DNA of 64,000 bases from Lachnocurva sp045579705. Its GTDB lineage: Bacteria > Bacillota > Clostridia > Lachnospirales > Lachnospiraceae. A model generated the notes under the pieces. It was not told the origin of the DNA, searched no databases, and saw nothing but the letters and a program-made list of their open reading frames with translations. The translations under genes were made by a program, and so were the position numbers. Of the stretch, positions 28,835 through 37,574 are shown piece after piece. The first letter of the stretch is position 1. Every line of letters begins with the position of its first letter. The stretch spans positions 29,185 to 93,184 of the forward strand of contig JAZNMP010000011.1 of NCBI GenBank assembly GCA_045579705.1. The letters are read 5' to 3'.

Positions 28835-30091
28835 TCACCCTTTATTTAATTTCTTATCGATAATGATATATTCTTCGTCTTTAGGTAAATATAGCACAGA
28901 ATAAATATAGTCACCAATAGCCTTCTGAAAGATTCTATCTTCCCGTTCTTCATCTGTAGCATGAGTTCTCAAATTATGCATTACTTTTGCATATTCTTTG
29001 TAATCAAGATAGATTTGCTCATATTCACTAAAGTCTTTTCTACTAGCGAAAAACTGCAGGTCAACCTTTAATAGTTTTCCATTTCTTCCCTTGTATACTC
29101 GTTTCTCATAATGCTTGACAGACTCCCAAGTCTTTTTAGATGTTGATTTTGAACGTTTCCAGTCATCGTAATCGTCTTCCATCATGTGAGTTGTATTTCT
29201 TTTCGATAAATCTGACAAGTCTCTTCTAAAACCTGCTACGTTACCAATCAGCGTACATCTGCAGTTATATACTTCTCGGGGGTCTCCACTCGGATCTCCT
29301 GGATACTCCAAGCCATTTGAAAATTCCTCCCCAATAGGTCTTGTCTCACCATCAAGCCATCTATGAGACTCTCGGGTTCTACCATCAAGCGTTGCAACCC
29401 AAGTCTGCTCCATATCTATGCCAAAATCCAAAGCTCTTTCGTAGGAGTCTCGTCTTGCTCGATTTTCTACTCCAGTATAGATTGTCCTAGCATTTCGGAT
29501 TGCTCCCTTTCGGTTCATGTCGGTGACTTCAACCATTCGCTTTGATATTCTACGAACATCCTCGCCCTGCAGAACACCCTGCAAAACTGCGCTATTGATG
29601 CTTTGTTTATTCCACCTAACATCTTTCGGGATATTGACTTTCGGGTCAGGCAGTAACTTCGGATTCTCTTTTGCCAGTGTCTCTACTGTCTGTCGGTCAT
29701 ACAATGTATAGCTAGTATCAATCTGAGAACCCTTCTCGACTTCAAACGTTCCGTAGTTATGATTCAGCGCATAAACATCCGGCAAAGTTTCTTTTACCAT
29801 ACTCATGGCTATCTGATTAACGTTAGTAAGGTCTTCAGCTAACGTCTGCTTCATTTCTTCCCAGCGTTTTCCCATCATCATTTGGCCAACTCGCCACTGC
29901 TTGTACTCTTCTTCAGTAATTTTCTCCGCTTTTAATTCATTCAGCTTCAACTTGTCTTTGGTCTCAAAGCGAGAGAGGTGACTCTCCAATTTCTGAGTCA
30001 CCTCTTTGCTAGCCTGCTTGTATTCCTTTGTCAATTTGCGCTCAAGTTTCTTGAGTTCGTCATCAGTTATTTTGTGTCCTTTATCTAACAT
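28835..30091 (-). CDS. MuF-type minor head protein with C-terminal extension
   Basis: 418 aa. The MuF/head morphogenesis core (about 150-290) includes RTIYTGVENRARRDSYERA, WVATLDGRTRESHRWLDGE and PREVYNCRCTLIG, the conserved Cys/His-rich signature. A linker with VDLQFFA (about 341-347) then leads to a separate ~70-residue tail containing HNLRTHATDEERED and YIIIDKKL. LQFFA precedes toxin domains in many Firmicute phage MuF proteins. The core helps DNA packaging and head assembly. Confidence 0.85.
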   Translation of the reverse strand: MLDKGHKITDDELKKLERKLTKEYKQASKEVTQKLESHLSRFETKDKLKLNELKAEKITEEEYKQWRVGQMMMGKRWEEMKQTLAEDLTNVNQIAMSMVKETLPDVYALNHNYGTFEVEKGSQIDTSYTLYDRQTVETLAKENPKLLPDPKVNIPKDVRWNKQSINSAVLQGVLQGEDVRRISKRMVEVTDMNRKGAIRNARTIYTGVENRARRDSYERALDFGIDMEQTWVATLDGRTRESHRWLDGETRPIGEEFSNGLEYPGDPSGDPREVYNCRCTLIGNVAGFRRDLSDLSKRNTTHMMEDDYDDWKRSKSTSKKTWESVKHYEKRVYKGRNGKLLKVDLQFFASRKDFSEYEQIYLDYKEYAKVMHNLRTHATDEEREDRIFQKAIGDYIYSVLYLPKDEEYIIIDKKLNKG

Positions 30092-30124
30092 TTAGAAATA
30101 CCTCTATGGCTTCGTAGTTTGCCT

Positions 30125-31543
30125 TTATTCCTCTTCTAACTCTTCGCTTGAGGATTTGTTGGAGTCTCCGTCTTCCTCGTCAGAATCGTTGTTTGCGTTC
30201 TTTTTACGACTAGTAAAACGTTCCATGTCCTCTTCGTCTTTTCTCTGCAGGATTTCCTCAACCATATCTCCATCACCTAGAATGTTGAGCAACTTCGTTG
30301 TTGTGTACTCTTCGCCCGTGTACTGAGCAGCCTGGAGCACATTCGTAATCTCTTCGCCTTTATTTACGATCATCGAACGTGTAAAGGTCGGATTTTCATC
30401 TTCGATTCCTGCAAGCCTAAGAATATCCTCAAGGAAATTGTTCACACAGTATTCGTATTCGTCACACTTACTATCCAACGGCTTGTATGCTGCTACGATT
30501 ACTGAAGTAACTACCGAACCACCGCTTGCCAGCGCCTTAGTATCAAGCGCCATTGCATCCTCGTACAAATCAGCTCTTAATCTGTTTAGCAGTGCTTCCC
30601 TTGATTCATAATGCAGTTCTACTGAGTGAGCCTCTGCCTTTGCCCCTTCATCGGATAAAACTGAAGCTTTTATAGTTTTCATTCGCTCTACGAATCTCGC
30701 TAAGTCCATTTCATCCATTCCATCAGCGTTCTGAATAGTCCAGTAAATCAAAGATGCATCATCAACATCGTTAGCAAATCCGCTCTTGATTAGGTCGTAG
30801 CAGTCAATCTGTTCTCTAAGGCCTACTAGTTCTGACTGATGGCTCTTATTGCCCCAAAGTGGAACAATCGGAAACGTTGGGTAGTTCTCATAATCGTAAA
30901 TTTCAGTACCATCGAAATTAGAAGTCTTGAACTTGGCAATATACCCTCTCTTTGGTGCAAGTATCTCGCCCTTGTTCTTTCTCCAAATGTACTTCGTATA
31001 TCCATCCAATTCGTACAAGGTTGCTCTTAACGGCTTATTCGATGCAATCTGCCAAAAACGGACTCCCATCTTCATAGAGCCATCCTCTTCATCAAAGATA
31101 GGCGCATATTCTAGAGCATCAAATTCTTCAATATGGTCAAAATTCCAAAAGCCATACGATACACCACCCCAAAGAGCACTTTCGCCTGCATCAGACAGTT
31201 TCGCATCGAACTTCTTGCCTAGCTTCTTTGCAGTCTCTGGATTGCTCCAGACTGGTCCGTTACCTAGCAGGTGTTCATTCTCCTGGCAGATAAATCTCTT
31301 CAAGAAGCTATGGCGCATTTTCCAGTTAGCTGAGTAGTTGTCCGGCACTGTTTCTCCAGTAACCTTGTAAAGCAGTTTCTGATACTCTCGAATAGTTACA
31401 TTTCGCTTTTCGAAGTATTCTTTCGCTATGCAAGCAGTCTTGTACTGATCACTGTTCTTGTACTCAGTGATAACGTCCTTGACGAACTGCATAACCTTCT
31501 TTTCATCACCATTTAGCTCCAAAAAATCCTGATAGGTTTTCAT
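30125..31543 (-). CDS. Portal protein, SPP1 gp6-like
   Basis: 472 aa, overlapping the previous stop (TAATGA); GGAGGA site. Residues such as NWKMRHSFLKRFICQENEHL and GGVSYGFWNFDHIEEFDALEYAP fit the SPP1 gp6 portal family. The C-terminus is acidic and Ser-rich (DSDEEDGDSNKSSSEELEEE). The dodecameric ring is the DNA gate. Confidence 0.85.
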   Translation of the reverse strand: MKTYQDFLELNGDEKKVMQFVKDVITEYKNSDQYKTACIAKEYFEKRNVTIREYQKLLYKVTGETVPDNYSANWKMRHSFLKRFICQENEHLLGNGPVWSNPETAKKLGKKFDAKLSDAGESALWGGVSYGFWNFDHIEEFDALEYAPIFDEEDGSMKMGVRFWQIASNKPLRATLYELDGYTKYIWRKNKGEILAPKRGYIAKFKTSNFDGTEIYDYENYPTFPIVPLWGNKSHQSELVGLREQIDCYDLIKSGFANDVDDASLIYWTIQNADGMDEMDLARFVERMKTIKASVLSDEGAKAEAHSVELHYESREALLNRLRADLYEDAMALDTKALASGGSVVTSVIVAAYKPLDSKCDEYEYCVNNFLEDILRLAGIEDENPTFTRSMIVNKGEEITNVLQAAQYTGEEYTTTKLLNILGDGDMVEEILQRKDEEDMERFTSRKKNANNDSDEEDGDSNKSSSEELEEE

Positions 31544-31854
31544 TAGCTATCCTCCTCACAACTCTCATTATCAAGGATACTGAATAACAACATACACAAA
31601 TCACTACAAACAAGCGCTTGTGTCATATCAGACTGTCTGTTTGATATAATTCCCTCGCCAACTTCAAACTCTAGTTCTTTGCACATATCATCCAGCGCCA
31701 TCTTATAGCCCCGAAAAAACTCCTTTGACTCTTCGTGCTTGATATCCTCTTCTTTGTACGCTGGTTCTTCCTGCAGACTCTGATTTTCTCCCCAGGCTGC
31801 AACATTCTGATCACTTAACTTTTTGTTCTCGTCAAAGTCCATTGCACATCTCAT
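31543..31854 (-). CDS. Acidic phage protein between terminase and portal, 103 aa
   Basis: ATG at 31854 chosen for AAAGGAGG. Contains KEFFRGYKMALDDMCKELEF and an acidic C-terminus. Position suggests a packaging accessory, but no family is recognised. Confidence 0.45.
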   Translation of the reverse strand: MRCAMDFDENKKLSDQNVAAWGENQSLQEEPAYKEEDIKHEESKEFFRGYKMALDDMCKELEFEVGEGIISNRQSDMTQALVCSDLCMLLFSILDNESCEEDS

Positions 31855-31871
31855 TGCTTTTCCTCCTTTTC

Positions 31872-33125
31872 CTAGTTCCAAAGTGGATGGTATTCCGACT
31901 TAGGCTTCAACAATTTCTTGGTCACACAAAAATATCTAACTGCATCACACAGATGGTCTCGTTCTTTTACTGGTCGTTCTATCTCTGGGTTTGAATCATC
32001 CCAAACATAGCCCGATGCTTCTGTTTTCCACTCCTTAACCTCTGGGCTTATCTTGATTAGTCCTCTCTGCATACACGTAGCAGTCTGTCTGATTCCTTCA
32101 AGCACATCATTCTTAGCTGGTCTCACTTTGCACCATGCCTTTCTCTTCATCAGCGTAATAAACGATTTAGCTGATGGGTCAATTATCACTTCAATTCGCT
32201 CTGGCTCGATTCCTTTCTTCAGATGCTCTTCTGCTCGTTCAAGTAAGATATCCGAAATCCAGTCATCAATATCGTTTGCATATTCATCGTCAGTCTTCTG
32301 CTTGCCATTGCTTCTACCATCGTAGTAGTAACATCTCATTCCATACCAAACATCGTTTATCTTGCCCCACAACATAGCTGCAAAGGGGTTCATCGTTCCG
32401 TAGTCCATCGAGATTACATACTCAGTAGGCTTCCCTTCAACATAGCCAATGCACTGGTCATACATAGGCCATATAAGACCTTCTGCCTTAGCCCACATAC
32501 CTAGAACATAACGCTGAAAATAAACTGTACCTGCATATTCTGCTTCCAGTGACTGCACGTATACTTTCGGCAAGAATGGGTTATCGTAAAGCGTATACGT
32601 CTGGCAGTAGATATCTACTCCCTTTTCTGCAGTATCAAGAAACTCCTTGATATAGTGGGTCGGATATGATGGGTTCGCAGCTGCATGGCATATTGAATAC
32701 GGCAAGGAAAGTCGAGATTTCAGCATTTCGAATATTTCTTTATGGATATCCGTTGCCTCGTCTATATACACAAACTTAATCTCAGCACCACGGATCCTGG
32801 ACACTTGGTCCTTCGTCAAACCACCGATGCAATATACTTTTTCTCCAAAGATAACTGCTATACCTCTAGCATTTATCTGAGTAGCAGCTCCATCTCCCCA
32901 TATGTCTCGAATCGGTTGTAGAACATTTCGTTCAATGTTCTCTTTTGTTGCACCGATAATGAAGTTCAGACCTTTCTTTCCGTGTAATCTTCTCAGCTCA
33001 AAAGGGATAACGAACTGAACTGCTATATGCGACTTGCCTGAACGCACTGCACCGATGGCAAAATTCCATCGGTGATGCGCTTCTCTAATATATTCAGCTT
33101 GCTTTTCAGAAATACATACATCCAT
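31872..33125 (-). CDS. Terminase large subunit
   Basis: 417 aa. Walker A GAVRSGKS (about 26), Walker B VYIDEATD (about 138), coupling motif AANPSYPT, then the RNase H-like nuclease with acidic residues in SMDYGTMNP (about 230), VIIDPSAKS (about 320) and DHLCDAVRY (about 395). ATP-driven packaging motor with headful or cos nuclease. Overlaps the small subunit by one base. Confidence 0.95.
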   Translation of the reverse strand: MDVCISEKQAEYIREAHHRWNFAIGAVRSGKSHIAVQFVIPFELRRLHGKKGLNFIIGATKENIERNVLQPIRDIWGDGAATQINARGIAVIFGEKVYCIGGLTKDQVSRIRGAEIKFVYIDEATDIHKEIFEMLKSRLSLPYSICHAAANPSYPTHYIKEFLDTAEKGVDIYCQTYTLYDNPFLPKVYVQSLEAEYAGTVYFQRYVLGMWAKAEGLIWPMYDQCIGYVEGKPTEYVISMDYGTMNPFAAMLWGKINDVWYGMRCYYYDGRSNGKQKTDDEYANDIDDWISDILLERAEEHLKKGIEPERIEVIIDPSAKSFITLMKRKAWCKVRPAKNDVLEGIRQTATCMQRGLIKISPEVKEWKTEASGYVWDDSNPEIERPVKERDHLCDAVRYFCVTKKLLKPKSEYHPLWN

Positions 33126-33631
33126 TACTGAGTTTCACTCTCGTCTTTCTGTTCTTCCTGCATCTGTGCTCCAACTTCCATAGCAACCTTTTGAATCTTG
33201 ACGAGTACATCATCTGTCTTCTTCATGATTTCAGCGTCTGGTTCAGGCTCTCTTCTATCTCTCCAAACATTTGGCTTTCTGTTCTTCAACCAGAACGCAA
33301 TAGCGCCAACATCAGGCTTCTCGTAGTTCTTGTACGTTCGGATGCTCTTAATCTTCGGTTGTCCGTTTTCATCAATCGTAGTATTCGTTTCTGTTGTCGT
33401 ATATTCGTAGCCAGTGGCTCTTTTATACAGACTTTTCTCTACTCTCGAATCAGCCAGGCTCTTCGTTGTCTCTCGGACTTCTTGGAAATCCTCGAACTTC
33501 TTAGCCCACCTAAGAATTGTTCGTTCAGATACTCCAAAAGCCTCTGCAACCTGCTTGTCCGTTGCTCCAAGTGCATACAATGACCAAGCCCAATCTCGAT
33601 GATATTCCGGATTGTACTTAGTTGCTGCCAT
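33125..33631 (-). CDS. Terminase small subunit
   Basis: 168 aa; site GGAGAG. N-terminal HTH: WSLYALGATDKQVAEAFGVS and ERTILRWAKKFEDFQ. C-terminal helix for large-subunit binding. Recognises the packaging site. The gene sits 3 bp from the ParB gene stop. Confidence 0.85.
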   Translation of the reverse strand: MAATKYNPEYHRDWAWSLYALGATDKQVAEAFGVSERTILRWAKKFEDFQEVRETTKSLADSRVEKSLYKRATGYEYTTTETNTTIDENGQPKIKSIRTYKNYEKPDVGAIAFWLKNRKPNVWRDRREPEPDAEIMKKTDDVLVKIQKVAMEVGAQMQEEQKDESETQ

Positions 33632-33634
33632 TTA

Positions 33635-34534
33635 CTACTCTCCTAGATATTCTTTGCAAAGTTTAATAATCAATTCGCTCTTTGACTTATCTGTGATTAC
33701 TTCTTCATCCTTAGCTTTCTTTATGGCTCTTCTTACCACATCAGCGTTTTCTGCACTGATTGCTCCACCACCAAACAATGAAACAAGCGGAAGCCAGTCT
33801 TCGTTCTCGTCATAGTCTGAATAGTGCTCCTCAGTCAGCTTAATCATCTGGTGAATAGCCGTTCCCACTGCTTTTATATTCTCGAACTTCTTTGTCTTTT
33901 CTACTGCATCAGCAAAACCTTTGAACTGATCAATATCCGTATAGCCTAGATACTCACTAGATGGAATCTTCTTTACAACATCGTCTAGCTCTTTTATTTG
34001 GTGAGGCAGGAAAGTAAATGTAACTGTCTTGAAATTAAAATCAACTGCAGGAGTTGCTAAACTTTCCACTTCATGCTGAATCTCATTGAAATACTCCTTT
34101 GGCATAGCTGACTCGATCATGTCATCAACGTCTGTAATCGCCTTGCAGATTTCTTTCAAAGTTGATTCATCATCGAAACCTTCGATGGCATTGTGCGCTA
34201 ACTGCTTAGCTGCTATCTGGCTACGTGTAAGACCCGATACATCGATAATTGAAATCAGCTCGTCAATGCCTGCAGCCTTTGCTGACTTCACTCTATGATG
34301 GCCAGAAACGATTTCAAGTTTTCCGTCCTTGTCTGCTAATAGTGGCAGGCTTTCCAACTGCCCTCTCTTTGTAATATTCTCTGTCAGAAGGCTCTGCATA
34401 TCGTCCTTCATTATTCGAGCATTGATATCCTGCTCTTTAACAGACTTAATCGGAACTTTTGCTATAATCAAGCCATGTCCCATGTCATAAATCTGCTCAT
34501 ATCTCTTTATTTCTTCTTTCTGTTCGCCTGCCAT
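33635..34534 (-). CDS. ParB-like nuclease-fold protein
   Basis: 299 aa; ATG at 34534 chosen for AAAGGAG. The ParB/Srx N-domain (about 15-115) shows VPIKSVKEQDINARIM, ENITKRGQLESLPLL and GHHRVKSAKAAGI. The helical C-terminal half (about 130-299) is unfamiliar. It overlaps the methylase/GNAT gene by 28 bp, so the two form a translationally coupled pair. Such ParB proteins accompany DNA-modification genes in phages. Role inferred. Confidence 0.75.
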   Translation of the reverse strand: MAGEQKEEIKRYEQIYDMGHGLIIAKVPIKSVKEQDINARIMKDDMQSLLTENITKRGQLESLPLLADKDGKLEIVSGHHRVKSAKAAGIDELISIIDVSGLTRSQIAAKQLAHNAIEGFDDESTLKEICKAITDVDDMIESAMPKEYFNEIQHEVESLATPAVDFNFKTVTFTFLPHQIKELDDVVKKIPSSEYLGYTDIDQFKGFADAVEKTKKFENIKAVGTAIHQMIKLTEEHYSDYDENEDWLPLVSLFGGGAISAENADVVRRAIKKAKDEEVITDKSKSELIIKLCKEYLGE

Positions 34535-35904
34535 TTTTGCTCCTTTCTTACCCATTCTTTGAGTAACACTTCTTCACTTTCTTTCTTGAGGTCTGCTCTA
34601 TATTTCAGTTTGAAACCTAACTGGCCTTTCTCTTTTGAATACAATTTGAAAAGGCCACGCATTTCTTTCGATTCAGGATACTTTGTAAGTACTGTTGTCT
34701 GAATTCCCTTACAGTTTTCTGCATCCAGGTCATTGATTGTCGACTTCACACGCTCTTCACGCATAGCCATGCTATACATCAATCTATTCAAGCGATAAAT
34801 AGAAGGTGCTCCAATTCCAAAGGCTAATTCGATATCAGAGCCACCTGCCAAGCTGATTCCTAACTGAGAATATCCGAAAACTCCAGCGATATATCCATCA
34901 ACGATAACTGCATATCCAGATGCTCCTGAACCACCTACAAAGTTATGAGTCCAAAGCGAACGATAATATCTGATGTTCTCAGGCTTCGCTTGGATAACTG
35001 CAACTTTGCTCTTCTCTGTTATCTCGTAGTCTTTAGGAATAATGTCATACTTTACCGGCTCCATCTTTGATGCAGTGCCTCGTGCTATCACCTTTCCATC
35101 TGTCAGCTTTATAACCTCTTCAGGTCTGTTCGTTGTCAGATACATATGCATACCTGGTCTTCCAGCTTCTCTTCCGTATACTGGAACTCCAACAGACTCT
35201 CCTGCAGCACATTCCTCGTAGATGATTGCAAGCGCTTTGCAATTATTCAGAATCTCAAACAACTGATGCATTCCTTCTTCAACATCGAATATTCCGTAGT
35301 TCGGTTCTCTCCACTGTAATTTGCCGCCAGTATCGAAGAACTTCTCATAACCTGCAGTATAAGTCGGCGGGCATGCTACGATGATTGCGTGCGGATCATC
35401 AGCAACCTCTAGAATGTGCTCCATCATATCCATATCACGATAGGACATTCCCTTAATCTTCCCCGACATTCTGTCAATCTGTTCCTGAATGTGCGCAATG
35501 TGTTCCTCTCTTCTTAACTTGAGGTCCTTGAACAGTTCATAGAAATAGTCCTGCCCTGCGTTCTTTGCCATCTTCAGATACAACTGCGCATACAATGCCG
35601 TTGCTGGATTCAACAGCTCTTCACTACTAAATCCTTCAGCAACTATCTCCATATCTTCAGTAGTTTTCCCGTTTATTCCTCTCGCATATGCTCCCGAAAA
35701 ATATGAAACATCACTTGCCTCGATATTCTTAGGCTCAAAGCCTGCTTCTGCAGCAATAAACGACATTGCTAGTGCCCCTGCACACGGCTCTACAAATCTC
35801 GTATAGCCCTTTTCTTTAGCCCCTTTTAGGACCGATAACACGAACTGCTTATCTGGCGCTTTCAATGCTCCGATAAACAATCCACCACTGTTTCCGAATG
35901 CCAT
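34507..35904 (-). CDS. Methylase-like/GNAT (Mom-like) DNA modification protein
   Basis: 465 aa; ATG at 35904 after GAGAGGAG is preferred to GTG at 35919. N-terminal Rossmann-like part: TRFVEPCAGALAMSFIAAEA (about 35, like motif I of D12 N6-adenine methylases), IEASDVSYFSGA (about 60) and CPPTYTAGYEKFF (about 183, at the motif IV place but CPPTY rather than DPPY). The C-terminal half (about 285-440) reads AVIQAKPENIRYYRSLW, GYIAGVFGYSQLGISLAGGS, ELAFGIGAPSIYRLNRLM and LGFKLKYRADLK. This resembles Mom-like GNAT acyltransferases that hypermodify adenine. Likely anti-restriction. Confidence 0.6.
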   Translation of the reverse strand: MAFGNSGGLFIGALKAPDKQFVLSVLKGAKEKGYTRFVEPCAGALAMSFIAAEAGFEPKNIEASDVSYFSGAYARGINGKTTEDMEIVAEGFSSEELLNPATALYAQLYLKMAKNAGQDYFYELFKDLKLRREEHIAHIQEQIDRMSGKIKGMSYRDMDMMEHILEVADDPHAIIVACPPTYTAGYEKFFDTGGKLQWREPNYGIFDVEEGMHQLFEILNNCKALAIIYEECAAGESVGVPVYGREAGRPGMHMYLTTNRPEEVIKLTDGKVIARGTASKMEPVKYDIIPKDYEITEKSKVAVIQAKPENIRYYRSLWTHNFVGGSGASGYAVIVDGYIAGVFGYSQLGISLAGGSDIELAFGIGAPSIYRLNRLMYSMAMREERVKSTINDLDAENCKGIQTTVLTKYPESKEMRGLFKLYSKEKGQLGFKLKYRADLKKESEEVLLKEWVRKEQKWQANRKKK

Positions 35905-35959
35905 ATTGTCTCCTCTCACTCTCGATATAAAAAAAGCGGAGACCTAAGTCTCCGCTCAC

Positions 35960-36031
35960 TCCAGACCCACTGATTCGAACAGCAATCTTCAGAACCCCGA
36001 GTTCTGTGCTCTACCATTAAGCTAAGTCTGG
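35960..36031 (-). tRNA. tRNA-Pro (CGG), phage-encoded
   Basis: Cloverleaf on the minus strand: acceptor CCAGACT/GGTCTGG, D-arm GCTT...GAGC, anticodon stem CAGAA/TTCTG with loop CTCGGGG, T-arm with TTCGAAT. Its 5' end overlaps the last 10 nt of the DUF488 gene. CCA is not encoded. It is separate from the host tRNA operon, which has a Pro (TGG) gene. Confidence 0.85.
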
Positions 36032-36528
36032 TCATACAAATCGAACAAACTCAACTGCTTACACTGAGTGTCCTCTCTGCGTGTTGTCGATGGACTTTCT
36101 GCTTTAGCCCTCTTCGGTTTTTTCACCTTCGGTTCAGACGGATCAGGTAACTCTTCAACTTCATACCCAATGTTGTCTCTAACCCATTCTGCAAAGGCCG
36201 TTCTATGACAAAACTCTCCTTCGACTCTGATATCCTCAAAGCAAAGGAATACAACCTTGCGTCCATTAGACCGTTTTATCGTTCCATCTATCATGGATTT
36301 TACTCGTGCTACTCCGTAGTTGTCAAGCCCTTCTTTGTACTTCTTGTTAAATTCTTCTTCGGGTAAATTGAAAATCTTTCTTGATGGAGCGAACATATAA
36401 ATCTGCTCGTTCAACACGTACGGAATGTAGTATTTAGGCTTTCCCATGCTTATCGAAACATGATAGTATTCGAAGTCTTTCCAGTGCTCCTTGTTTGAAT
36501 ATCTGCTTGTGTAAATCTTTGTAGCCAT
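36022..36528 (-). CDS. DUF488-family protein with C-terminal clamp-binding motif
   Basis: 168 aa. KIYTSRYSNKE, VSISMGKPKY and KVVFLCFEDIRVEGEFCHRT follow the DUF488 pattern (Cys-His-Arg near residue 107). Residues after 130 are a Lys/Pro-rich tail ending QLSLFDL, a sliding-clamp-binding type motif. DUF488 has no settled function. It has its own extended -10 promoter. The 3' end overlaps the phage tRNA. Confidence 0.7.
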   Translation of the reverse strand: MATKIYTSRYSNKEHWKDFEYYHVSISMGKPKYYIPYVLNEQIYMFAPSRKIFNLPEEEFNKKYKEGLDNYGVARVKSMIDGTIKRSNGRKVVFLCFEDIRVEGEFCHRTAFAEWVRDNIGYEVEELPDPSEPKVKKPKRAKAESPSTTRREDTQCKQLSLFDLYDQT

Positions 36529-36549
36529 ACAAATTTCCTCCTTAACTAT

Positions 36550-36558
36550 ATTATAGCA
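36550..36558 (-). promoter_or_regulatory. Extended -10 promoter of the DUF488 gene
   Basis: Minus strand TGCTATAAT (36550-36558), 22 bp before the start codon; the -35 (TTTTAA) is weak. Confidence 0.45.
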
Positions 36559-36880
36559 TATATATTACTTAATTAAAATGGTTTTACGATTTTTTCGGAT
36601 TTTAGGGTGTGACAAAAGCCTCAAAAGGTTCAGCCTTCCTAAAGCCTCTAAAAGCCCCAATTTAAGCCCTTTGAGGTGTCACCGAAGAAGTGTAAGCCCA
36701 TCCCCATAAGTCCTCTAAATAGCCCAAATACGTGACACAAAGTGACACAAAATACACCAAAACATCCCATAAATCACACAAAAACGTTAAAAAAATATAC
36801 TTTTGCGTATCAAAACTGACACAAAATGTACGTAACTGTATTGAGTGCGTAAGCACTCCGACGATTTCAAAAATTCGCAT
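36559..36880. other. Non-coding region with TGACAC repeats
   Basis: TGACA motifs recur at 36610, 36733, 36743 and 36818, with a TGTCA inverted copy at 36677, plus runs of AAGCC. A small hairpin, GAGTGC/GCACTC, is at 36843-36858. A leftward frame (36662-36916) exists but has no ribosome site and overlaps a terminator, so it is not accepted. Confidence 0.4.
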
Positions 36881-36913
36881 AATAAAAGACCCAAGCTGAT
36901 CTAGCCTGGGTCT
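36881..36913 (-). terminator. Terminator of the Ltp-like gene
   Basis: AGACCCAGGC/GCTTGGGTCT stem with 7-nt loop followed by TTTTATT on the minus strand. Confidence 0.85.
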
Positions 36914-36924
36914 CATATCTAATA

Positions 36925-37494
36925 TTATAATCCAAGTTTATCTGCAGCATATGTTGCCTGCTCAACTGTGAACTTATCTCCGTAATCAGAAGTCAACTGG
37001 TCAATTAAACCTTGTCTAGAAAATCCCTTAAAATCAAGATAGTTCTTACCAGCTTTTACTGCCTGCTCATTCCAATCTACTTTACCTTCATCTTCAAGTG
37101 CTTGCACTGCTGCCGTTGCCTGCTCAACAGTATATCCATCCCCATACTCAGATGATAACTGATCTATAAGTCCCTGCTTTGAGAATCCCTTGAATGAAAT
37201 ATAGTTCTTTGCAGAACGATAAGCATTCTTCGTAGCAACATCCATACCAGATGTTACGTCCTTCTTTTCTACTTTCGTTTCCTCTTTCGTAGATTCCTTA
37301 GTCTCTTCTTTTTTTGCTTCTTCTTTCTTAGCCTTTTCTTTATCAGCACTCTTCTCGATTTTAGTCTCTTCTTTTTTTGCTGATTTACTGTCTTCGTTAC
37401 CTAGATTTGCAAATCCAGATATCACAAGAACGATAATTACCCAAAACCACCACTTCTTGTAAATAGGTTTCTTTGCGCCCTCTGCTTTAGCCAT
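36925..37494 (-). CDS. Ltp-type membrane protein, candidate superinfection exclusion
   Basis: 189 aa; site AAGGAGGA. N-terminal basic segment, one transmembrane helix (KWWFWVIIVLVISGFANLG, about 14-32), a Lys/Glu-rich linker (about 38-80), then two repeats of about 47 residues (AKNYISFKGFSKQGLIDQLS and GKNYLDFKGFSRQGLIDQLT, each followed by YTVEQAT or FTVEQAT). These repeats are the Ltp/host-surface-lipoprotein domains that block DNA injection by other phages in Streptococcus phage TP-J34. No lipobox is visible, so anchoring is by the helix. It has its own terminator, consistent with lysogenic expression. Confidence 0.85.
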   Translation of the reverse strand: MAKAEGAKKPIYKKWWFWVIIVLVISGFANLGNEDSKSAKKEETKIEKSADKEKAKKEEAKKEETKESTKEETKVEKKDVTSGMDVATKNAYRSAKNYISFKGFSKQGLIDQLSSEYGDGYTVEQATAAVQALEDEGKVDWNEQAVKAGKNYLDFKGFSRQGLIDQLTSDYGDKFTVEQATYAADKLGL

Positions 37495-37574
37495 ACTTTC
37501 TTCCTCCTTATAATAGCTATTACTTTTTACAAACGTATATAGTATTTCACAATTTGTTCACATTTTCAATCGCT

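Noticed and set aside
36662..36916. 84-codon leftward frame
   Set aside because: It starts in the Ltp terminator, lacks a ribosome site and lies in repeat-rich DNA.
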